A stretch of DNA of 64,000 bases from Dryomyza anilis (GCA_951804985.1 OX638130.1:124323593-124387592); one strand, 5' to 3'; shown: positions 12,238 through 24,180, counted from the first letter of the stretch. Notes: generated by a model not told the origin, from the sequence alone. Translations and numbers: made by a program.

Positions 12238-12427
12238 TAGAGATGGGCATGTGAGCGTGATTCACGTGAATCACGCGTGATTGTGATTGAATCCTAATTT
12301 TGCTCAAGTGATTGTGAGTGAGTGTGAGTAGAGCAAAAAAGGTCGTGAGTGAGTGTGCGTGATTAGAAAAATTCTTTCGTGAGCGTGAGTGAGTGTGAGT
12401 CGAAACTCACTCACGTGCCCATCTCTA
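12238..12427. mobile_element. 190-bp hAT-type MITE with a perfect 8-bp target duplication
   Basis: The element begins TAGAGATGGGCA at 12238 and ends TGCCCATCTCTA at 12427, a perfect 12-bp terminal inverted repeat. It is flanked by the identical octamer GTTTAAAG on both sides (12230-12237 and 12428-12435). An 8-bp target duplication with ends of this kind is characteristic of hAT transposons. The interior is a degenerate array of GTGAGTGAGTGTGAG-like units, so the element carries its own short tandem repeats. A larger relative with the same ends is at 55503-56301. Confidence 0.9.
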
Positions 12428-12474
12428 GTTTAAAGTACTGACAATTTACCAAACAGTTTTACTTTTTTGAGTTT

Positions 12475-13426
12475 TAACGCCCGTCACAAAAAAAATACTA
12501 AAAGTTATTTTGCGAACTATTTTGCAAACCTACAACTGGGAAACTTTCCAAAAGTAAAGATTTTTGTCGTATCTATGCATTTAGTATACTCATTGGTCTC
12601 ATATATATTCCAAATGGTGGTTATATCCATCCAAAATATTGTAACGCCCGTCACAATTAACAATCGTCGCAAAACAAAAAAACTGGAATATTATATATTC
12701 AATTATAATATTATCAATAATCAATTATAATATTATTTAACCATAGAAAAAGTAGTAAATATTCCTAAATATTCAATAAGCAAATATTAAAAAGGGAAAT
12801 TCCAAACCTTAAAAAAAAATCATAAAAAATCACAAACAAATCATTATTCTGGAAATCCGAAAAATATTTATGTATGCTGTATGCTATTTTTCAAAACGAA
12901 ATGTTTAGTTTTCCACATAAATTATATGTCGACGGTGTGCCTTAAAATAACGGTTTACCATTCCTAGCCCACAAATTTGCTCTTTTTCATTAAAATATTG
13001 CAATTCATAATTTGAATTTTCATGTTTATTTGTATAGAATTCGCCCGTCACAAAATGTGTAACACCCGTCACAAGTTTTGATACTTTATAAGTCAGTGAT
13101 TAAAGTAACCAGAATTTTATTATAGAGGAGAGAACTCCAATTATTAATGAAGAATTTGAGATTTACTTCATCTCCATAGTCCTATTATTTTAGCTAAAAT
13201 TTAATACTTTGTGGATTAAACTCTGTTTTTTGAAAAAGTACGTGTAACGCCCGTCACAGCATTTAACTTCAAATTTTTAGAAAGATATAAAACCTATTGC
13301 AAAAGTTTTTTTATACATGCGTAGAGGACCATAAGATCTATCCTCTGCATTTTAAAAATATATCTATATTTTTTTATTTATCAAATGAGAGGATTTTTAA
13401 TCGTACGAATGTAACGCCCGTCACAA
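12475..13426 (+). repeat. Cluster of six directly repeated TAACGCCCGTCACAA motifs
   Basis: The 15-bp string, or a one- or two-base variant, starts at 12475, 12642, 13039 (only CGCCCGTCACAA kept), 13060 (A for G), 13245 (last base G) and 13412. All copies point the same way. Start-to-start distances are 167, 397, 21, 185 and 167 bp. The DNA between copies shows no obvious shared sequence. It looks like a set of binding sites or the conserved cores of a decayed array. I do not recognise the motif. Confidence 0.7.
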
Positions 13427-13858
13427 TGGAATGCCCCTATTGTTGGAAGTCCATGTGGAAACGTACTGCAAAAGTGCGCAGACACAAATGAAGCCCAAGC
13501 AATTCCTTTGAGACATAAGAACTGTGGATGTTAAAGGTTGTATATTTAATATTGCTTCCATTTTCATAAAAATAAGTTTTTTATACACTGCCGCTAATAT
13601 TTTTGAACTTTTTTTCAAGCGATTACATCATTTTAGTAGATTTTTAAATAAATACAGATTGCATTAAATGCAAAGTAATATTTTTAATATTTCTTAAGAC
13701 GGAATATAATTTAGAATTGTATTAAGATAAAGAAATATAAAATGTAGTAATAATAAATGCAGTTGTAGTAATTTTCTATATATATATCTGAAGGTTCAAA
13801 TAAATACAAAATAACTGCTTTTTGTATTCATTTAAACACAAATATTGTAAAAAATAAT
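13427..13858. other. AT-rich spacer, nothing recognised
   Basis: No gene and no clear repeat. The frame that crosses the last CGCCCGTCACAA motif and ends at 13491 has one CPYC-like cysteine pair by chance; I do not treat it as coding. Confidence 0.3.
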
Positions 13859-14203
13859 GTTATGCTGTAATTTAGTGTAGTGGTTTTCCATACAAAAACA
13901 GCTTCTTCCATGTAGTAAAAATAAATACATTTGAATTTCGCTATTCAATACATTTTTATTAATTTTAAAGACATATTTTATATAGTAAATTTTATATATT
14001 AGAAAATAATAGGAAATTAAAATAATAATTAAATAAAAATGTTATGCTGTAATTTAGTGTAATGGTTTTCCATACAAAAACAGCTTCTTCCATGTAGTAA
14101 AAATAAATACATTTGAATTTCGCTATTAAATACATTTTTATTAATTTTAAAGACATATTTTATATAGTAAATTTTATATATTAGAAAATAATAGGAAATT
14201 AAA
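13859..14203 (+). repeat. Tandem duplication, 182-bp unit
   Basis: GTTATGCTGTAATTTAGTGTA at 13859 recurs at 14041, and the following 160 bp (CTTCTTCCATGTAGTAAAAA, TAAAGACATATTTTATATAG, AAAATAATAGGAAATTAAAA) match nearly base for base. I noticed only single-base differences (TAGTGG/TAATGG, ATTCAAT/ATTAAAT), so the duplication is young. Confidence 0.9.
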
Positions 14204-15185
14204 ACTTTTTAAATTTGTTGAACTTGATACGTAATTTTTTATTGCACCAACTAACCACATTTTCTACTGATTTCCGGAAACTACTTATATTTCTTTGCAT
14301 ATTTAGTTTGCTTAACGGTTCTAAGGCCATGTACTAAATACCCATATTTCATGCCACCTACTATTTCCACTGCTATTTCAATTATTAACATTTTAATGCT
14401 TACCACGTTCTTTTTTTCGCAATTATTGTGAAAGTTTCTACTTAATTTGCAGCAATCGTGTTTGTCATAAATATTTCCACATGATTTTTTTTCTATCTTG
14501 TAATTAAAGCGATTCTTAGGCATTTTAATTGAGTCTTCTTTGAGCAAGAAAACTTGTGTGAACTCGGTTTCTAGGTTTTGCTGTACTTCATAAACATTTT
14601 TTCATTCTTCTAGCGCATTTTTTTTTTGTGAAATTCTGCTAACTTTGGTTTTAATACTAATTAGTTAATTAAAATATACTATGCGGCATCTTTTAGATGA
14701 CGTGTGCAAGACAATCGTATTTAATTTTAATATTTATGGCATATTTAAAATGCGGTTTTTGTAACAGTTAAGAACTTTGTTAAATGTGGTTAGCATTTTT
14801 TGTTCACATGACAATCGAAAGCAGTTCAAGTATGAGTTATACAAAAATGAGTACAACTGTCTGGCTGAGAAAAACTTTAATTTTGTTTTCAATTAGGAAC
14901 TTTAATTAATCATATATGATAACCCTTGTGCCAAATGCGTGTTTCAAGTAGCTATACAGATCACTTCCGACCAGTTCCAAATACTAATATTAAAATATTG
15001 ACTCATGTGCTCAACTCGGCATATATCCGGTTGTGTTAAATATTCAAATTACCCACTAATGAAACCATACATTGAATCTAAAATTACAATACCAACAGAA
15101 CAAATACAAAAAGCATAAAATAACTCATAAGTTTATGATAACAAAAATAAAAATTGCTAATTTTCTATACACATTCATAAAATAA
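14204..15185. other. AT-rich non-coding stretch
   Basis: No gene recognised. A minus-strand frame at 14281-14547 is lysine-rich with scattered cysteines and matches no family I know; I regard it as chance. Confidence 0.3.
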
Positions 15186-15620
15186 ACACGCACTTTTCCG
15201 CATTAACTCGAGTCGTACCGGGGCGGCGCACCACCAACGTATCACCGAGTCCACTCACTGAACACAGCCAGCAAGTCAACGAATGGGGGCAGGGAGGCAG
15301 TGTTTATTGTGCGCCCGTTTTAGCGAATTCCCAAAAAAATTAACATTTAATTATGAGTTACAGAGACAGCAGCCGCAGCAACAATCGCACAAATGAATAA
15401 AATTAAAATTAAAATTCGAACTGAAAAACAATTACACGCAGTATAATGTGTGGCCCACGGGCGAAAATCATTCACATGGGTCTTTTCTAGAGCAGCGCTT
15501 AGAAACTGAAACGGGCCACAATAAAGTTCGTGTTAAATGGCAGCATTAGCATTTTGTTACAGCGTCAGAGCGAAATCGGTTCTGTTTACCATCATAATGC
15601 ATTAGAACTAATAATTATGT
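15186..15620. promoter_or_regulatory. GC-richer unique island, candidate cis-regulatory DNA
   Basis: Higher-complexity DNA (GTACCGGGGCGGCGCACC at 15215; AGCAGCCGCAGCAACAATCG near 15370; ATAATGCATTAGAACTAATA near 15593). It has no tandem structure and lies directly before the large satellite. This composition is typical of fly enhancers or untranslated exons, but no specific site proves it. Confidence 0.2.
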
Positions 15621-16077
15621 GAATTTTTTTGTACTACACTAAAAATAAATAATTATTGTAATATTTTAAATGCAGTATTATGCTTTAAATACCTAAAATA
15701 TACACACAGATAAGAAAAATTAATGCGCCATCTAACAAACGTATTCGGTTCGCTTAACTGTTAAGTAATTTCTTAATGGCAAAGATGTTAGTTTGGACTA
15801 CAACCAAACTAAAAAATTTGATGTAAGGAAATTATATATTTGCCTTGTCAACTGAATATGATAGTTCCAACAACCAACATGTTGTTACTTAGTAATTATA
15901 ACTAACTTTTTCTTCTACTACCAACATCTATATGCATAAAAGAGCGAGCTTTGATATGAAAATCATATAATAATCAGTTCCCAATCATGTAAGCAAAATA
16001 GAAGTACGTTGCGCCAACCAACCCGTTCTCCAATGAACTTTATTGGTTCTCTCAACTATCAAAACATTTCTTATAGC

Positions 16078-17949
16078 CAAAACCTAAATGTTATATTTTG
16101 GACTACAACCAATTAGAACAATTTAATGTGTGTGCAAATGATATTATTTATAGTGCTAATTGAATATGACAGTTTCGTCAATAAAATTTCGTTATTTGTA
16201 AATAAATTTAGTGCTTACAACTAACTTCTTCTTTATTCCAACCTATATGTGTACAAATAGTCGGCTGATCGGTTCCCAATCTCATACACGCAGAACAGAA
16301 GTACGTTGCGCCAACCAACCAATAACCCAACCAACTTATTCGGTTCTCTTAACTGTTAAGTCATTTCTTATGACAAAGATGCCAAAGATTTAAGTTTGGA
16401 CTACAACCAACCCAAACCACTTGATGTAAGGAAATTATATTTTTTGCCTTGCCAACTGAATATGACAGTTACATCAACCAACATTTTGTTACTTAATACT
16501 TACAACTAACTTTTTCTTCGTCTACCACCATCTATTTGCATAAAAGAGCGAGCTTTGATATGGAAAGCATACATTAATCAGTTCCCAATCATGTAAGCAA
16601 AATAGAAGTACGTTGCGCCAACCAACCCGTTCTTCAATGAACTTTATTGGTTCTCTCAACTATCAAAACATTTCATATAGCCAAAACCTAAATATTGTAT
16701 TTTGGACTACAACCAATTAGAACAATTTAATGTGTGTGCAAATGATATTATTTATAGTGCTAATTGAATATGACAGTTTCGTCAATAAAATTTCGTTATT
16801 TGTAAATAAATTTAGTGCTTACAACTAACTTCTTCTTTATTCCAACCTATATGTGTACAAATAGTCGGCTGATCGGTTCCCAATCTCATACACGCAGAAC
16901 AGAAGTACGTTGCGCCAACCAACCAATAACCCAACCAACTTATTCGGTTCTCTTAACTGTTAAGTCATTTCTTATGACAAAGATGCCAAAGATTTAAGTT
17001 TGGACTACAACCAACCCAAACCACTTGATGTAAGGAAATTATATTTTTTGCCTTGCCAACTGAATATGACAGTTACATCAACCAACATTTTGTTACTTAA
17101 TACTTACAACTAACTTTTTCTTCGTCTACCACTATCTATTTGCTTAAAAGTGCGAGCTTTGATTTGGGAAGCATACATTAATCAGTTCCCAATCATGTAA
17201 GCAAAATAGAAGTACGTTGCGCCAACCAACCCGTTCTCCAATGAACTTTATTGGTTCTCTCAACTATCAAAACATTTCTGATAGTCAAAACCTAAAGAGT
17301 GTAGTTTAGACTACAACTAATTAGAATAATTCGGTGTGTGAAAATGGTATTATTTATAGTGCCAATTGAATGTGCCAGTTTCGTCAGCAAAAATGTGGAA
17401 ATTTCGTTATTTGTAAATAAATTTAGTGCTTACAACTAACTTTTACATTCTTACAACCTAAATGTGTACAAATTGTCAGGTTATGACATATCAAAAATAT
17501 GCTTGTCAGTTCCAACCAATATCCCAACCAATTTATTCGGTTCTCTTAAGAGTTAACTCGTTTTTTTTTAAGCCAAAAATTTATAATAATTTAGTGTCAC
17601 ACTATAACTATATTTTCTGTACATATATTGATTTTAATTAATAAAACATAGATTTATAAATGTTTTTTTGATTGGCATATCATAATATGATTGGAATATT
17701 TTTTTTATTCGCTGTATTCATATTGACAAGGGTTATGAAATATAATCAATTCAATTTATTATATATATTAAATATAAATTTGAGCAAGAGAGATGACTTC
17801 AACTTAATATGACATTGTTCGCTCACAAGATGTACTCGTTCATTATCAAATAACAACTTCAGAAGTTTCGCAAACTTTTACACATTATGAGAATCCATAT
17901 TAGTCGTAAGTTATCTCCATTTCGCTTACACATTTGTACAGCCCTTCGC
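16078..17949 (+). repeat. Higher-order satellite unit, copy 1 (1872 bp)
   Basis: Begins AAAACCTAAATGTTATATTTTG and ends with a non-satellite tail (about 17560-17949) that finishes CACATTTGTACAGCCCTTCGC. The next base starts copy 2 abruptly with AAAACCTAAATGTTGTATTTTG, so the junction is at about 17949/17950. Confidence 0.85.
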
Positions 17950-19852
17950 CAAAACCTAAATGTTGTATTTTGGACTACAACCAATTAAAACAATTTATTA
18001 ATGTGTGTGAAAATGATATTATTTATAGTGCTAATTGAATATGACAGTTTCGTCAAAAAAATTTCGTTATTTGTAAATAAATTTAGTGCTTACAACTAAC
18101 TTCTTCTTTATTCCAACCTATATGTGTACAAATAGTCGGCTGATCGGTTCCCAATCTCATACACGCAGAACAGAAGTACGTTGCGCCAACCAACCAATAA
18201 CCCAACCAACTTATTCGGTTCTCTTAACTGTTAAGTCATTTCTTATGACAAAGATGCCAAAGATTTAAGTTTGGACTACAACCAACCCAAACCACTTGAT
18301 GTAAGGAAATTATATTTTTTGCCTTGCCAACTGAATATGACAGTTACATCAACCAACATTTTGTTACTTAATACTTACAACTAACTTTTTCTTCGTCTAC
18401 CACCATCTATTTGCATAAAAGAGCGAGCTTTGATATGGAAAGCATACATTAATCAGTTCCCAATCATGTAAGCAAAATAGAAGTACGTTGCGCCAACCAA
18501 CCCGTTCTCCAATGAACTTTATTGGTTCTCTCAACTATCAAAACATTTCATATAGCCAAAACCTAAATATTGTATTTTGGACTACAACCAATTAGAACAA
18601 TTTAATGTGTGTGCAAATGATATTATTTATAGTGCTAATTGAATATGACAGTTTCGTCAATAAAATTTCGTTATTTGTAAATAAATTTAGTGCTTACAAC
18701 TAACTTCTTCTTTATTCCAACCTATATGTGTACAAATAGTCGGGTTATGACTTAGCAAAAATATGCTGATCGGTTCCCAATCTCATACACGCAGAACAGA
18801 AGTACGTTGCGCCAACCAACCAATAACCCAACCAACTTATTCGGTTCTCTTAACCTTAACTGTTAAGTCGTTTCTTATGACAAAGATGCCAAAGATTTAA
18901 GTTTGGACTACAACCAACCCAAACCACTTGATGTAAGGAAATTATATATTTTGCCTTGCCAACGGAATATGACAGTTACATCAACCAACATTATGTTACT
19001 TAATTCTTACAACTAACTTTTTCTTCGTCTACCACTATCTATTTGCTTAAAAGTGCGAGCTTTGATTTGGGAAGCATACATTAATCAGTTCCCAATCATG
19101 TAAGCAAAATAGAAGTACGTTGCGCCAACCAACCCGTTCTCCAATGAACTTTATTGGTTCTCTCAACTATCAAAACATTTCTGATAGTCAAAACCTAAAG
19201 AGTGTAGTTTAGACTACAACTAATTAGAATAATTCGGTGTGTGAAAATGGTATTATTTATAGTGCCAATTGAATGTGCCAGTTTCGTCAGCAAAAATGTG
19301 GAAATTTCGTTATTTGTAAATAAATTTAGTGCTTACAACTAACTTTTACATTCTTACAACCTAAATGTGTACAAATTGTCAGGTTATGACATATCAAAAA
19401 TATGCTTGTCAGTTCCAACCAATATCCCAACCAATTTATTCGGTTCTCTTAAGAGTTAACTCGTTTTTTTTTAAGCCAAAAATTTATAATAATTTAGTGT
19501 CACACTATAACTATATTTTCTGTACATATATTGATTTTAATTAATAAAACATAGATTTATAAATGTTTTTTTGATTGGCATATCATAATATGATTGGAAT
19601 ATTTTTTTTATTCGCTGTATTCATATTGACAAGGGTTATGAAATATAATCAATTCAATTTATTATATATATTAAATATAAATTTGAGCAAGAGAGATGAC
19701 TTCAACTTAATATGACATTGTTCGCTCACAAGATGTACTCGTTCATTATCAAATAACAACTTCAGAAGTTTCGCAAACTTTTACACATTATGAGAATCCA
19801 TATTAGTCGTAAGTTATCTCCATTTCGCTTACACATTTGTACAGCCCTTCGC
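17950..19852 (+). repeat. Higher-order satellite unit, copy 2 (~1903 bp)
   Basis: Same order of sub-units and same tail as copy 1. It differs by small indels: about 22 bp (GTTATGACTTAGCAAAAATA...) present near 18744 but absent from the sub-units at 16211, 16815 and 18086, and a short AACCTT-type insertion near 18850. The tail runs on into the modules with heat-shock-like palindromes. Confidence 0.85.
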
Positions 19853-20090
19853 TGTATTCTAGAAGTTTCTACAAACTTCTGCACTTAACTAGAATCCATG
19901 TTGCTTTCTTAAAAATTTTTGTTTTTTTTTTGTATGCAAAATTAACTAAATATTATGAGAATCCGCATTACTCATAAGTTATCTCCATTTCGCTTACACA
20001 GCCCTGTGCAGCCCTTCGCTGTATTCTAGAAGTTTCCAGAAACTTCTACACTTAACTAGCATCCGTGTTGCTTTCACACAGTTTTGTTTT
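19755..20090 (+). repeat. Two modules with TTCTAGAAGTTTC palindromes
   Basis: Two related modules: GAGAATCCATATTAGTC...CAGCCCTTCGCTGTATTCTAGAAGTTTCTACAAACTTCTGC...AACTAGAATCC, and the same order again about 170 bp later (GAGAATCCGCATTACTC...CTTAACTAGCATCC). A third, partial module is the tail at 17850-17949 of the first higher-order unit. Confidence 0.8.
20028..20047. promoter_or_regulatory. Perfect four-unit heat-shock-element-like site
   Basis: AGAAG-TTTCC-AGAAA-CTTCT: four contiguous alternating nGAAn/nTTCn pentamers, the canonical layout bound by HSF. The site at 19861-19880 in the neighbouring module keeps three of four pentamers. It is also simply a 10-bp palindrome within a repeat, so a role is not shown. 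Confidence 0.4.
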
Positions 20091-21305
20091 TTTATAGAAA
20101 ATAAATTACGTTTAATGATTGAAGTAGAAAAATAAAACAGTTTTCCACTAAACATATTTATGCTTCTGGCGAAAATATTTTCCAAGTGTATTTTTAACAG
20201 TCCTCCCCTTGCTTCAACATAAATTAATATTATTTCCCCATTGAATTTTTATTTCCTACAACAATAACGGCCAAAAACGAACACAATATAAATGCGAATA
20301 AAATGCGCTTTAATTTAAATGGTTTTGAAAATACGAAAAATACATAAACACGACACAAAACAACAACAAAAAAACACCTATTTTCGTGACAAAATATGCA
20401 AAACAGTGACAATTTTATTTACAAATAAATGGGAACCATGTCCGCCCCCCATCGGAAACCGGTACTAATTTAAAACAAAAGCGCACCGAGATCACAATCG
20501 CAACAGTAAAAAGTGGCTGAAAAGTTATACAGCGCGTGGAATTGAAACCGATTCATGGCAAAAATAAAAAAAAAACTGTTGATTGAATTTATTGCAATTT
20601 TCTCCGAAGAGGCTGCAGCCAGCCGGCCGCCATTGTGTTTAGTTTTTGCTTAATTAGTAACCACTTTTTTGTCATTTTAAATAATTTTTTATTTTTTGTA
20701 TTGTTAACCAAATTTTTTGTTAACTCTACTTAATGTCCATTGTTATGCATATGAAGATCATTTGATTAACGCAATCATTGCGGAGGAAGTGAATTAATTT
20801 GACACGACATCGAAGAGGAATTAATTAGTTTATTTAGTTGAATTGAGTTGAGTTGAGCGGCCGCCAGCAACTTCCGCTTCAAAAGGGTATAATTTTCGTA
20901 GTAATTTTTAGTTATTTCTTTTTTTTGTTCGCATTAATGAAAATTCGCTACAGTTTCAGTTGTAATGGCAAAGAAAGAAATCATGGTCTAAAGTTAAACT
21001 CAATCGGATGTTGTAAAAAGGGGTCTAATCGCTTTTTGATGACTTCATCAAATTAGGTACGGAGTTGAGGAGTCCGTTTTTCAAATATCGGATGTCGATG
21101 CTCAAAATTAAAATCCAATTTCTACGCTGTGAATTGGGAAATATGCTTTAAATTGATACAATTTTATTTAGTTAATATGTTTTTATTTTTATTATGTCTT
21201 TAGCAATAATTCGTTAATTAGAAAATTGAGTTTTAAAATTTATTGCAGTAATTTGAAAATGTTTATGTTTTTGCAAAAAAAAAAAATGTATTAATAACTT
21301 AAAAC
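20091..21305. other. Unique stretch with a GC-richer island at 20430-20650
   Basis: 20430-20650 has GTCCGCCCCCCATCGG, CGCACCGAGATCACAATCG and GCAGCCAGCCGGCCGCCATT, then a GAGTT short repeat near 20840 and GCGGCCGCCAGCAACTTCC at 20858. No reading frame looks real. A candidate regulatory stretch, otherwise A/T-rich. Confidence 0.25.
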
Positions 21306-22125
21306 TAAAAATGAAATATTTTTCACTAAAATATTCAATTTTTCACTGATAATTCAATTTTTCAATAAAAATTCAATTTTTCACTAAAAATTAAATTTTT
21401 CACTAAATATTCAATTTTTCACAGAAAAATAAATTTTTCACTAAATATTCAATTTTTCACTGAAAATTCAATTTTTCACTAAAAATTCAATTTTTCACTG
21501 AAAATTCAATTTTTCACTAAAAATTTAATTTTATTTTCACTAAAAATTAAATTTTATTTTCACTAAAAATTCAAATTTTCAATAATAATTCAAATTTTCA
21601 CTAATAATTCAACTTTTCACTAAAATTCATATTTTCACTAAAAATTCAATTTTTCACTAAAAATTCAATTTTTCACTGAAAATTCAATTTTTCACTAAAA
21701 ATTAAATTTTTCACTAAAAATTCAATTTTTCACTAAAAATTCAATTTTTCACTAAAAATTCTAATTTTTAACTAAAAATTCTAATTTTTAACTAAAAATT
21801 AAATTTTTCACTAAAAATTCAATTTTTCACTAAAAATTCAATTTTTCACTAAAAATTCAATTTTTCACTAAAAATTCAATTTTTCACCAAAAATTCAATT
21901 TTTCACTTAAAATTAAAATGTTCATAAAAATTCAATTTTTCACTAAAAATTTAATTTGTCACTAAATCTTAAATTTTGCACTATATGCAAATTAAATTTT
22001 TCACTAAAAATAAAATGTTCACTAAAAAATCAATTTTTCACTAAAAATTCGATATGTCACTAAAACTTAAATTTTAAACTATAAATTCAATTTTTCACTA
22101 AAAATTCAAATTTTTACTAAGTACA
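21306..22125 (+). repeat. 19-bp minisatellite, TTTTTCACTAAAAATTCAA unit (forward block 1)
   Basis: About 820 bp of head-to-tail 19-bp units, best preserved at 21640-21900. Common variants are TTAAA for TTCAA, and occasional deletions of one or two bases. The same unit, forward or reverse, occurs at 29216-30870, 43640-45990, 48165-48890 and 62790-63080. A purely A/T-dominated unit with one CAC. Confidence 0.95.
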
Positions 22126-22430
22126 ATTTTCAAATATGAATTAAATTTTTCAGAATAAATTTAAATTTATCATAATTATAAAAATGTCCTGTTTTAAAAA
22201 AAAAAAAAACTATAAAATAAACCTTAATTTGCAAATGTTTCAAACGTTCTCCATCGCACCTTTCCATCATCATTTCGGCGCTCTTGTCTCGAAGACAATT
22301 AATAACCGAATTGTTAATGCGGTTTGAAACCGCGCGTTGATGTGATAACAAGCGGGTCTCTGCCCTTAAAGACCACATTTTGTATTTTTTTGAATACGAT
22401 CATTTTTGTTGCATGGCATTAGCTGCATTG
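22126..22430. other. Transition out of the minisatellite into unique DNA
   Basis: A/T-rich to about 22200, then GC-richer unique DNA (for example TCTTGTCTCGAAGACAATTA). A minus-strand frame at 22130-22378 shows no known domain. Confidence 0.25.
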
Positions 22431-22800
22431 CCAAGTGGTCAACAGCGTCGTCGTCACCACCGACTACCACCAGCAACATTATGATCCGCACATCGAGCAC
22501 CTGCTACCAAAAAAATAAAAATAAAAAAACGACGCAGACGTGAAATGGCTCATTCGTTAATTGCCACACTTATGCATGAGAGGAGCCTCGCAAGACCCCG
22601 TCTCCTCAGTCACTTTTGAACGCAGTGACCAGCAGTTCAACCTACCGATCGACCACAATTTCACTGACGTTTTTGAAACGACGACGCGACGACAATGCGC
22701 GTCCAGTAATCAATCAAAAGTGTTTTCAACACAAAAAACTTCTCAAAAAACGTTAACGTATTCAATGGTTGTACCTTGGAATGAATGAAACCAATCAGGT
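22431..22800 (+). promoter_or_regulatory. GC-richer island with an Inr-like TCAGTC; possible promoter or untranslated exon
   Basis: Higher-complexity DNA: CGTCGTCGTCACCACCGACT near 22447 and CGACGACGCGACGACAATGC near 22679. TCAGTC at 22606-22611 matches the arthropod initiator (A at 22608). A DPE-like AGTTC lies at +27 to +31, one base off the ideal +28 spacing. No TATA box at the right distance. The 75-residue frame at 22561-22788 has no recognisable domain. Inference only. Confidence 0.2.
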
Positions 22801-24180
22801 TCACCATACACAAAATGTCAAATGCGTTGAAGTTTTTAATTTTTCAATAATTTCTGTGGCATAAACCAAATTATAAAAGAGCTGTTTCGAAAAGATCTGT
22901 TCAAAAAGTGCCGCTTTGATCGCCGGATATTGATCGAGCGCGCGATCGATCGGTAACGTGTTTATTTGTAGTTCCAAGCGATTTAAATGATGTTTTTCTT
23001 TATTTTTAAATGGATTAATTTTTGTATATAGGTTGCATATTATGCTCCAATGTTTGTCACGCATACGATACACAATTTTGTAAAAAAGAAAAATAAATAA
23101 ACCTCAGATAGCTATTGTCTTTATCCGATTAATCATCTGGGCGGCTGCATAATCAAAATACATATTTGAAGCTATTAGTTTGGTGCTCATAGTGAAATCT
23201 ATACTTTCCATTTTAATCGATCCGGTATCTTTAGTTTCAATGTATACCGCATTGATATTGGGTGGCTAATTTTAGTGCTTGGAACTAAAATGATTAGAAA
23301 ACTTATTGGGTCTTATAATAAAGGTATTATTTCTGGGAGGCAAACTTATAATTTGAAATATATATTTTGAGCACATATTTATTTAAATAATATTTCAATT
23401 TATGTCTTAATTTCTTTAATTCTCTCAAAAATATATGTAAAAGCTTCAATCAGAAATCATTGGCAATTGAATAAATTATGATTGTTTCGAAATGTAGATT
23501 GATGTAAAATTCGTCGTCTGTATAGATTCATAGTAGACCTTTTGTTCATTATTAGGGTTGACATTGTCATAGACAAACTACATAAGGAAGGGCTTGGTAT
23601 GATGCCCGAGTAGAACGAGGGAGTACTAGATCTGGGGAAATCATGTATTTCCATCGAACACTTACAATTGTAATCCCTACCCCATTTGTTATGAGGTTAA
23701 TGGAACCAACGTTTCATTGTTGCAACCGAAATACATTGTTATAACCTCATGTCATTAACATGAACGTTTACTCTAACCGATATATTACACCCTGCAACTG
23801 CACATTCGATTGCCGCAACCTCATAATTGATCTTCCAGCATTTGTTACGCGAACTAAGTACGTTATTGTATCAACAAAAGAAATGAGAAATGGCAACCTC
23901 CTGTCTACCAGCAGTTCGGTTGCCAGATAATTATTAATATCCTAAAATTATTACTGCGAAGCTTAAGCCTTTCATTTCAAGTGAATCGTTCGCAACAGAG
24001 TGATGTCATTAGGTTGAAGCTTCTTCCTTTCTGTTTGTGGTCTCTGCTTTAAAAACTCTCATCATTTTTTCTCCATTTTAGTTAAATGTTGACATTTATA
24101 TTGTTGCCGCGACAAATTTTATCTCGTGTGCATTTTTTTGTTTATTTTTGGATTCTTCCCCTAACTACTTTCATAAAACT
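22801..24180. other. Non-coding stretch with diverged repeats
   Basis: 22801-23080 is moderately complex; a 90-residue minus-strand frame there has no domain I know. 23690-23930 shows mirrored GCAACCGAAAT/TTCGGTTGCC and repeated TATAACCTCAT/ACCTCATAA strings, suggesting a decayed inverted-repeat element without clear ends. The rest is plain A/T-rich DNA. Confidence 0.3.

Larger units (their letters stand above)
15715..19852 (+). repeat. Hierarchical satellite: ~300-bp half-units, 604-bp units, ~1.9-kb higher-order units
   Basis: The base unit carries AACCAACC..TTGGTTCTCTCAACTATCAAAACATTTC..GACTACAACCAATTAG in one half. The diverged second half carries AACCAACTTATTCGGTTCTC..GACTACAACCAACCC. 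Both halves share GTACGTTGCGCCAACCAAC. Two halves make a 604-bp unit (for example 16211 to 16815). About three such units make a higher-order unit, present twice: 16078-17949 and 17950-19852. A 180-bp stretch starting at 16211, 16815 and 18086 translates to the same 60 residues, so homogenisation is recent. The first half-unit starts near 15715 and is the most diverged. Confidence 0.92.

Noticed and set aside
12475..13426. A CRISPR-like look (short repeat, unlike spacers)
   Set aside because: Spacers range from 6 to about 380 bp, the repeat is only 15 bp, and the DNA is that of an insect. Not a CRISPR array.
13297..13491. A zinc-finger-like end (CPYC and a final RRHK) in a short frame
   Set aside because: Only one cysteine pair and no correctly spaced histidines; the frame also crosses the CGCCCGTCACAA motif, so it is chance.
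16211..18268. Three identical 60-codon frames at 16211, 16815 and 18086
   Set aside because: They are the same piece of satellite DNA read three times. The unit length is not a multiple of three and another sub-unit breaks the frame, so this shows repeat homogenisation, not a gene family.
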